From: Paraglaciecola sp. MB-3u-78
GTDB lineage: Bacteria; Pseudomonadota; Gammaproteobacteria; Enterobacterales; Alteromonadaceae
Direction: 5' to 3'
DNA: 64,000 nt
Assembly (NCBI RefSeq): GCF_002835935.1
Contig: NZ_PJCF01000005.1
Coordinates: forward strand, 496,001 to 560,000
Part shown: positions 56,319 through 64,000 of the stretch, one piece after another
How the letters are laid out: every line of letters starts with the position of its first letter
How positions within the stretch are numbered: position 1 is the first letter of the stretch
Made by a program: the position numbers and the translations under genes
The notes under the pieces: model-generated
What the model was told of the DNA's origin: nothing
Database searches by the model: none
The model's input: only the letters and a program-made list of their open reading frames with translations

Positions 56319-56963
56319 TTAACGAAAGGTCTTCCAATTTATTGATAAGGACAACAGCAATTCACGTAAAGAGAGCGCCCGTTGTTGACCTTTGCCTTTG
56401 TGATCCCACTTATGACCACAGCATGCAGCAGTTAAAATGGCTTTTGTGGGTTTGAGTAGTCTTAGGTTAAGCACATCGGCTTGTCTATGACTATCTTCAG
56501 CAAATTCGCCGTCTATGTTGAACCAACCAAATTTATTGGTATGTACACGATTGCTGCTTAGTTCGATTTTGTCTATTGAGTCCAGCTCAATATGTTCAGA
56601 GCCAAGCTGCTTAACATGCACTGCAATACTGCAACCAATTTGAATATTACTAGAAAACCACTGTTGGGTTTTCTGTGCGACATAGTTGTTAGCCATACAT
56701 TTGGCTGCTTGTTTAGCTTGCCAACTGGCGTTGTGTACATCCACTTGTAATGGTGATTGGTGTTGCAACAGGCTATACGCTGCGCGCTTCACATGATGCC
56801 TAAGTCCAGCGATTTTTCGTTGTAACAGGCTGATATTACTAATTTTTTGTTGGGATAAGCTGGCGAGTTCTCGCTCATACAAAGCATTACACATTTCAGC
56901 ATAATGCAACTGACATTGATCGTCAGAAAAAATATCTACCTGTTGGGAGTTTGAAATTTGCAT
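56319..56963 (-). CDS. Protein of unknown family, helical N-terminus
   Basis: 214 residues with no signal peptide. The first 100 residues are helical and charged (CNALYERELASLSQQKISNI, LLQRKIAGLRHHVKRAAYSL). The second half is more beta-like and includes AACCGHKWDHKGKGQQ, an unusual Cys-Cys-Gly-His cluster near residues 182-190. I do not recognise the family. It lies alone between the leu operon and eno, both read in the same direction. An AT-rich 200-base gap separates it from leuL and includes the group-typical words ATACCAATCCATCTTGAAAA. Confidence 0.55.
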   Translation of the reverse strand: MQISNSQQVDIFSDDQCQLHYAEMCNALYERELASLSQQKISNISLLQRKIAGLRHHVKRAAYSLLQHQSPLQVDVHNASWQAKQAAKCMANNYVAQKTQQWFSSNIQIGCSIAVHVKQLGSEHIELDSIDKIELSSNRVHTNKFGWFNIDGEFAEDSHRQADVLNLRLLKPTKAILTAACCGHKWDHKGKGQQRALSLRELLLSLSINWKTFR

Positions 56964-57054
56964 GGTTAATTATGTGTACATTATTCTAATAAAGTTTCTA
57001 ATGGGCTTCTCATATAAAGAGTTAATAAAAATCTTTATAAAAGTGCTTAAAACT

Positions 57055-57082
57055 AAAATGGCCAGCGTTAGCTGACCATTTT
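57055..57082 (-). terminator. Terminator downstream of eno
   Basis: On the minus strand AAAATGGTCAGC pairs with GCTGGCCATTTT (one U-G pair) around TAAC. It lies 66 bases after the eno stop. The stem resembles the terminator at 1666-1700 in its AAATGG/CCATTT base. Confidence 0.6.
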
Positions 57083-57147
57083 ATACTCTATACCGTTGAA
57101 TTTGCAGTTTTATTATCTACACATTCAATTATCTATTAAGAAACGGT

Positions 57148-60150
<3,003 letters not shown>

Positions 60151-60280
60151 TTAAAAAGCCAAGAAAAAAACCATTACCGGACGGAGTAACATTGTACTAA
60201 AAAATGCCATCTCAGACAAAGATTAATCTAAAATAAAAGACATAAGGTATTTCAATTTAGTGAATATCATATAGCAATCA

Positions 60281-60315
60281 CCATAAGTATTTGCTCAGAG
60301 GGTAATTACTTATGG
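60281..60315. repeat. Inverted repeat between the MAPEG gene and pyrG
   Basis: CCATAAGTA (60281-60289) pairs perfectly with TACTTATGG (60307-60315) around 17 bases. No T-tract follows on the minus strand, so it is only a weak terminator candidate for the MAPEG gene. Confidence 0.45.
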
Positions 60316-60340
60316 CGATTAGTATTTTGTCTAGTACCGA

Positions 60341-60727
60341 TTATGCCATTATGCTATATATCGCTCCGCCCAAACCACCCACTATTAATGCAAGGTTAGC
60401 GAAAAATCCCATGATAAAACCAAGGGCTCGGCTGCGAGGATCTTTGACATAACTGATATAGTAAATAGGTCGGCCTACTATAAATAAAATGCCAATTGCG
60501 GCGCCTATTGAGGGACTGACCAAATATGAAAAAATCCACAACGAAGGTAAAAATACGATTAATTGTTCAAGGGTGTTGAGTTGAACGCGGTACAGCCTTT
60601 CCCATATAGGGTTGCCTGACACAGCAGGCGCTAGCACGTTATATTTTTCCCGACTAAAACCGACTTTGAAGGCAAAAAATAAATATTCCAATAAAGCTAT
60701 AAGTGTCACAATTGCTGGTAATTCCAC
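60341..60727 (-). CDS. MAPEG-family membrane protein
   Basis: 128 residues with four membrane helices ([75 protein letters not shown]). [13 protein letters not shown], with its conserved RVQxNxxE pattern, marks the MAPEG family, which includes microsomal glutathione transferases and leukotriene synthase-like enzymes; bacterial members are mostly uncharacterised. It lies 35 bases downstream of mutS on the same strand and may be co-transcribed. Confidence 0.85.
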   Translation of the reverse strand: MELPAIVTLIALLEYLFFAFKVGFSREKYNVLAPAVSGNPIWERLYRVQLNTLEQLIVFLPSLWIFSYLVSPSIGAAIGILFIVGRPIYYISYVKDPRSRALGFIMGFFANLALIVGGLGGAIYSIMA

Positions 60728-60762
60728 AGTGTATCCTTTGGTTAATGTGATGGCGTTGATGT

Positions 60763-63381
60763 TTAATTTTCCGCAGCCAAGGTTTTTAGTTGATATAAAT
60801 ATTCTAACGCCTGTTTAGGGGTTAAATCGTCTGGATTAATTTGGTTTAGACTCAGGCGCAACTCATCTACAGAAGTAAGTAGGTTGAGTTGTTGCTCTTG
60901 CCTAAAAGATGGCTGATTGTTAGATACTGGTTGGCTTTCTAACTCTGCTAATTTACGTTTTGCTTGCTGAATTACACTTCTAGGCACCCCGGCTAGTTGA
61001 GCTACCTGTAAGCCGTAACTTTTGTTGGCGGCGCCTTCTTGTACCGCATGCATAAAACGGATCGCTTCTTCGTGCTCCACCGCATCTAGGTGTACATTAG
61101 CCAGTTCAGGCATATCTTCGGCTAATTGCGTCAGTTCAAAGTAATGAGTGGCGAATAATGTATAAGACTGAAGGTTGATCGCCAGGTATTCAGCACAGGC
61201 CCATGCCAGTGATAAGCCATCATAGGTACTAGTACCACGGCCTATTTCGTCCATTAACACTAAGCTATTGGATGTGGCATTATTTAGGATATTAGCGGTT
61301 TCGGTCATTTCTACCATAAAGGTCGAACGACCTGATGCTAAATCATCGGATGCACCAATACGAGTAAATATTCGGTCGATAGGGCCTATTTGTGCATTTT
61401 CAGCCGGTATAAAACTACCAATATATGCCATCAACACTATTAATGCAGTTTGGCGCATATAGGTTGACTTACCTCCCATGTTAGGGCCAGTTATTACCAA
61501 CATACGTCTGTGGGGATTGACTGCAATAGGGTTGGCTATAAAGGGGGTCTTCATTACATGCTCGACTACGGGATGGCGACCTTGATCGAAGTGAATTCCA
61601 CTCTTTTCGCTGAGTTCAGGGCAATGGTAATTTAACGTTTCGGCTCGTTCGGCTAAATTAGTCAGCACATCGAGTTCGGCTATGGCATCAGCGCTTTGCA
61701 TCAAATTCGCTAATTCAGGCATTAATATATCGAACAGTTCGTCGTAGAGGCGCTTTTCTAAGGCCAATGATTTACTTTGACTGGTGAGCACTTTGTCTTC
61801 GTGCTCTTTTAATTCCTGAATGATATAGCGTTCATTATTTTTTAGGGTTTGGCGACGAACATAATCAGCGGGTACTTTGTCGGCGTAACTACGGCTAACC
61901 TCGATAAAATATCCATGCACTCGGTTATATCCGACCTTTAGAGTAGAAATGCCGGTACGGTCTTTTTCGCGCTGTTCTAATTCATCTAAATAATCGGTGG
62001 CCCCTTTGGACAAGGCGCGAAGTTCATCAAGCTCTGGGTTATAGCCAGTTTTTATGACTCCGCCATCACGAATTAAAACAGGGGGGGCTTCTTGTATCGC
62101 GTTGTTGAGTAAATCTGCAAAACTAGGGAACTGACTGATGTCATTTGCCAATTGCATCAAGCCAGCGTTGGCAGACTCTGCCGATTGGTCGGTGACAAAA
62201 CCTTGAATATCAGGTAACAACATAAAAGCTTGTCTGAGCCTGACAAAATCTCTGGGTCTTGCTGAGCGAAGTGCTAAGCGGGCCAATACTCGCTGCATGT
62301 CTCCGACTTGTTTGAGATTGCTTTGTAATTGCGGATAATCACTATTAATAAGTGATTTAATATTTAACTGACGTTGCTTAAGTATGCTTACATTGGTTAA
62401 AGGGCGATGAAGCCAGCGTTGTAACAACCGACTACCCATTGGCGTTGCTGCATTGTCTAAGACACTGGCAAGCGTGTGTTCTTTACCACCTGATAGGTTT
62501 TGAGTTAATTCTAAATTGCGTCTAGTGGCAGCATCCATCAATACGGTATCGGATTCTGTCTCGAGCACGATATTACGAATATGGGGCAGGGCACTTCTTT
62601 GTGTGTCTTTAACATATTGCATCACGCAACCTGCCGCGCACAACCCTATTTTGTTGGCTGTAACACCAAATCCAGTTAGCTCTTTAGTACCAAACTGTTG
62701 ATTTAACTGCTTAGTGGCAGTGTCAAAATCAAACTCCCACTGTGGACGGCGTCTCAATCCTTTGCGTTGTTCAATAATATGTTGGAAAGCAAAATCTTCT
62801 GGATACAATAATTCTACTGGATTGGTGCGCTGAATTTCAGCTGCCAGTGCTTCAGCATCTTTAGGTTCACACAGTGTAAAACGACCCGTGGTGACATCTA
62901 ATGTGGCATAGCCGAAGTAGATGTTGTTCTTTTGTTTGACACTCACTACCGCGGCTAAAATGCTGTCTTGCTTATCTTCTAACAATGCTTCATCCGAGAC
63001 AGTGCCTGGGGTGACAATACGTTGGACTTTTCTGTCTACTGGGCCTTTGCTTGTTGCAGGATCGCCCACTTGTTCGACAATGGCCACCGACTGCCCCATT
63101 TTAACCAAACGAGCGAGGTAATTTTCCACTGCATGATAGGGGACTCCAGCCATAGGGATCGCATTGCCGCCTGATTTACCTCTAGCGGTTAAAGATATAT
63201 CGAGTAATTCTGAAGCTTTCTTGGCGTCATCAAAAAACAGCTCATAAAAATCACCCATGCGATAAAATAGTAATATGTCTGGATGTTCAGCCTTTATCTT
63301 TAAATATTGCTGCATCATAGGGGTGTGAGTTTGCAGCGCGGGGCTAATGGGTGTTTGCTCTGAAAAATTGTTCGATGGCAT
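60763..63381 (-). CDS. mutS: DNA mismatch repair ATPase MutS
   Basis: 872 residues from ATG 63381 (MPSNNFSEQ); a frame extension adds 18 residues to 63435 but would be unusual for the family (E. coli 853). The mismatch-binding motif appears as [12 protein letters not shown] in the N-domain. ATPase motifs are [13 protein letters not shown] (Walker A), [17 protein letters not shown] (Walker B and D-loop) and [12 protein letters not shown]. The C-terminal [20 protein letters not shown] is the tetramerisation-type tail. It recognises mispairs and recruits MutL. The start is close to the divergently read pncC. Confidence 0.97.
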   Translation of the reverse strand: MPSNNFSEQTPISPALQTHTPMMQQYLKIKAEHPDILLFYRMGDFYELFFDDAKKASELLDISLTARGKSGGNAIPMAGVPYHAVENYLARLVKMGQSVAIVEQVGDPATSKGPVDRKVQRIVTPGTVSDEALLEDKQDSILAAVVSVKQKNNIYFGYATLDVTTGRFTLCEPKDAEALAAEIQRTNPVELLYPEDFAFQHIIEQRKGLRRRPQWEFDFDTATKQLNQQFGTKELTGFGVTANKIGLCAAGCVMQYVKDTQRSALPHIRNIVLETESDTVLMDAATRRNLELTQNLSGGKEHTLASVLDNAATPMGSRLLQRWLHRPLTNVSILKQRQLNIKSLINSDYPQLQSNLKQVGDMQRVLARLALRSARPRDFVRLRQAFMLLPDIQGFVTDQSAESANAGLMQLANDISQFPSFADLLNNAIQEAPPVLIRDGGVIKTGYNPELDELRALSKGATDYLDELEQREKDRTGISTLKVGYNRVHGYFIEVSRSYADKVPADYVRRQTLKNNERYIIQELKEHEDKVLTSQSKSLALEKRLYDELFDILMPELANLMQSADAIAELDVLTNLAERAETLNYHCPELSEKSGIHFDQGRHPVVEHVMKTPFIANPIAVNPHRRMLVITGPNMGGKSTYMRQTALIVLMAYIGSFIPAENAQIGPIDRIFTRIGASDDLASGRSTFMVEMTETANILNNATSNSLVLMDEIGRGTSTYDGLSLAWACAEYLAINLQSYTLFATHYFELTQLAEDMPELANVHLDAVEHEEAIRFMHAVQEGAANKSYGLQVAQLAGVPRSVIQQAKRKLAELESQPVSNNQPSFRQEQQLNLLTSVDELRLSLNQINPDDLTPKQALEYLYQLKTLAAEN

Positions 63382-63462
63382 AATAGAGATTACTTTATTC
63401 TTTTTATCTGATGGCTGGCGTGACATATTCATCATTAGATATCACATATTTAGGTTGCCCAT

Positions 63463-63948
63463 ATGACTGAAGACATTACCCAATTAGCGCAACGTTTAGG
63501 AAATACACTTTCTGCTAAAGGTTGGCAAATCTCTTGTGCTGAATCATGCACAGGAGGTGGGGTAGGATACGCCATCACAAGTATTTCTGGAAGCTCAGCA
63601 TGGTTTAAAAAAGGTTTTATCACCTATTCAAATGACGCTAAACAAGAACTATTAGGGGTAAGTGAGGATACTTTAATTCAGCATGGAGCCGTGTCGGCAC
63701 AAACCGTCGAAGAAATGGCTGAAGGTGCTGCAAAAAACGCCAATGCTGAAGTGGCTATTGCTATTAGTGGTGTTGCAGGCCCCGACGGCGGCACACCCAA
63801 TAAGCCGGTAGGCACCGTCTGGTTTGGTTTTTATATTAACGGGCAGAGCATCAGTCAAAAACTTCTGATTACGGGAAACAGGCAAGCTGTTAGAATAAAA
63901 GCTATTGAGTTTGCTTTATCAAATACATTAATGTTGTTGAAAAAATAA
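63463..63948 (+). CDS. pncC: Nicotinamide-nucleotide amidase (CinA C-terminal domain)
   Basis: 161 residues, the stand-alone CinA C-terminal domain. QISCAESCTGGGVGYAITSI, SGSSAWFKKGFITYSNDAKQ and AIAISGVAGPDGGTPNKPVG are its hallmarks. PncC deamidates nicotinamide mononucleotide to nicotinate mononucleotide in pyridine-nucleotide recycling. The mutS/pncC divergent arrangement is common in gammaproteobacteria, often with recA downstream, which would lie beyond the window. Confidence 0.95.
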   Translation: MTEDITQLAQRLGNTLSAKGWQISCAESCTGGGVGYAITSISGSSAWFKKGFITYSNDAKQELLGVSEDTLIQHGAVSAQTVEEMAEGAAKNANAEVAIAISGVAGPDGGTPNKPVGTVWFGFYINGQSISQKLLITGNRQAVRIKAIEFALSNTLMLLKK

Positions 63949-63951
63949 ACA

Positions 63952-64000
63952 ATGATGAAAAAAATGACCAAGCGCCCTAAAAATTATTTCTACATTTCAC
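63952..64000 (+). other. Possible start of a gene cut by the window edge
   Basis: ATG at 63952 opens MMKKMTKRPKNYFYIS with no stop before the edge. It lies four bases after the pncC stop codon. Sixteen codons are too few to judge, and the sequence is not the usual start of recA. Confidence 0.2.

Noticed and set aside
63952-64000. Start of recA after pncC
   Set aside because: The first residues (MMKKMTKRPKNYF) do not match RecA.

Overview
The window looks like a chromosome segment of a marine gammaproteobacterium of the Alteromonadaceae (Alteromonas, Glaciecola or Paraglaciecola type). This rests on protein family resemblance and gene order (pyrG-eno, a small MAPEG gene, mutS divergent from pncC, a four-gene leu operon), on moderately AT-rich codon use, and on many secreted peptidases and porins. 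No rRNA or tRNA gene and no CRISPR array was found.

Layout. 1-5.4 kb: a transposase fragment, a secreted DUF1254/DUF1214 protein, a secreted lectin/solenoid/DUF3494 adhesin, and a hipBA locus with three evenly spaced operators but a broken toxin gene. 5.5-13.5 kb: radD, rhtA, a DUF885 lipoprotein peptidase, a small NTF2-like/SRPBCC pair and an MFS carrier whose last codons come from an IS66 end. 13.5-28.5 kb is an accessory region: IS66, the 3' tail of a group II intron, an orphan ParD, a hairpin-rich gene-free stretch, a two-gene Gabija-like defence system, an IS1634-type element split by a full group II intron in antisense, a nonsense-mutated FG-GAP propeller gene, and a parDE module. Copies of a modular multi-hairpin repeat (called L, R and S here) separate these cargo genes. 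28.5-30.4 kb: a membrane protein of unknown family.

30.4-51.1 kb is mostly housekeeping and metabolic: an S9 peptidase, a dimeric dUTPase-type protein, cca, a GspA-like ATPase with a GspB that carries a DUF3391 cap, a HD-GYP gene cut by an IS630 element, a DcaP-like porin, an arginine/citrulline cluster (ctlX-astA with an Lrp-type regulator), a Kef-type antiporter, an M28 peptidase that may start at ATT, and an esterase. 51.1-64 kb is core: leuABCD behind a leader-peptide attenuator, an unknown gene, pyrG-eno, a MAPEG gene, mutS and pncC.

The most unusual features are the modular repeat, whose central R module occurs in both orientations inside otherwise collinear flanks and which brackets single cargo units; a run of hairpins with unrelated stems but GGA/TCC apical loops; and the DUF3391-GspB fusion beside a DUF3391-HD-GYP gene. 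Decay is frequent: hipA, the HD-GYP gene, the FG-GAP gene, the IS1634 transposase and two small membrane-protein genes are all broken.
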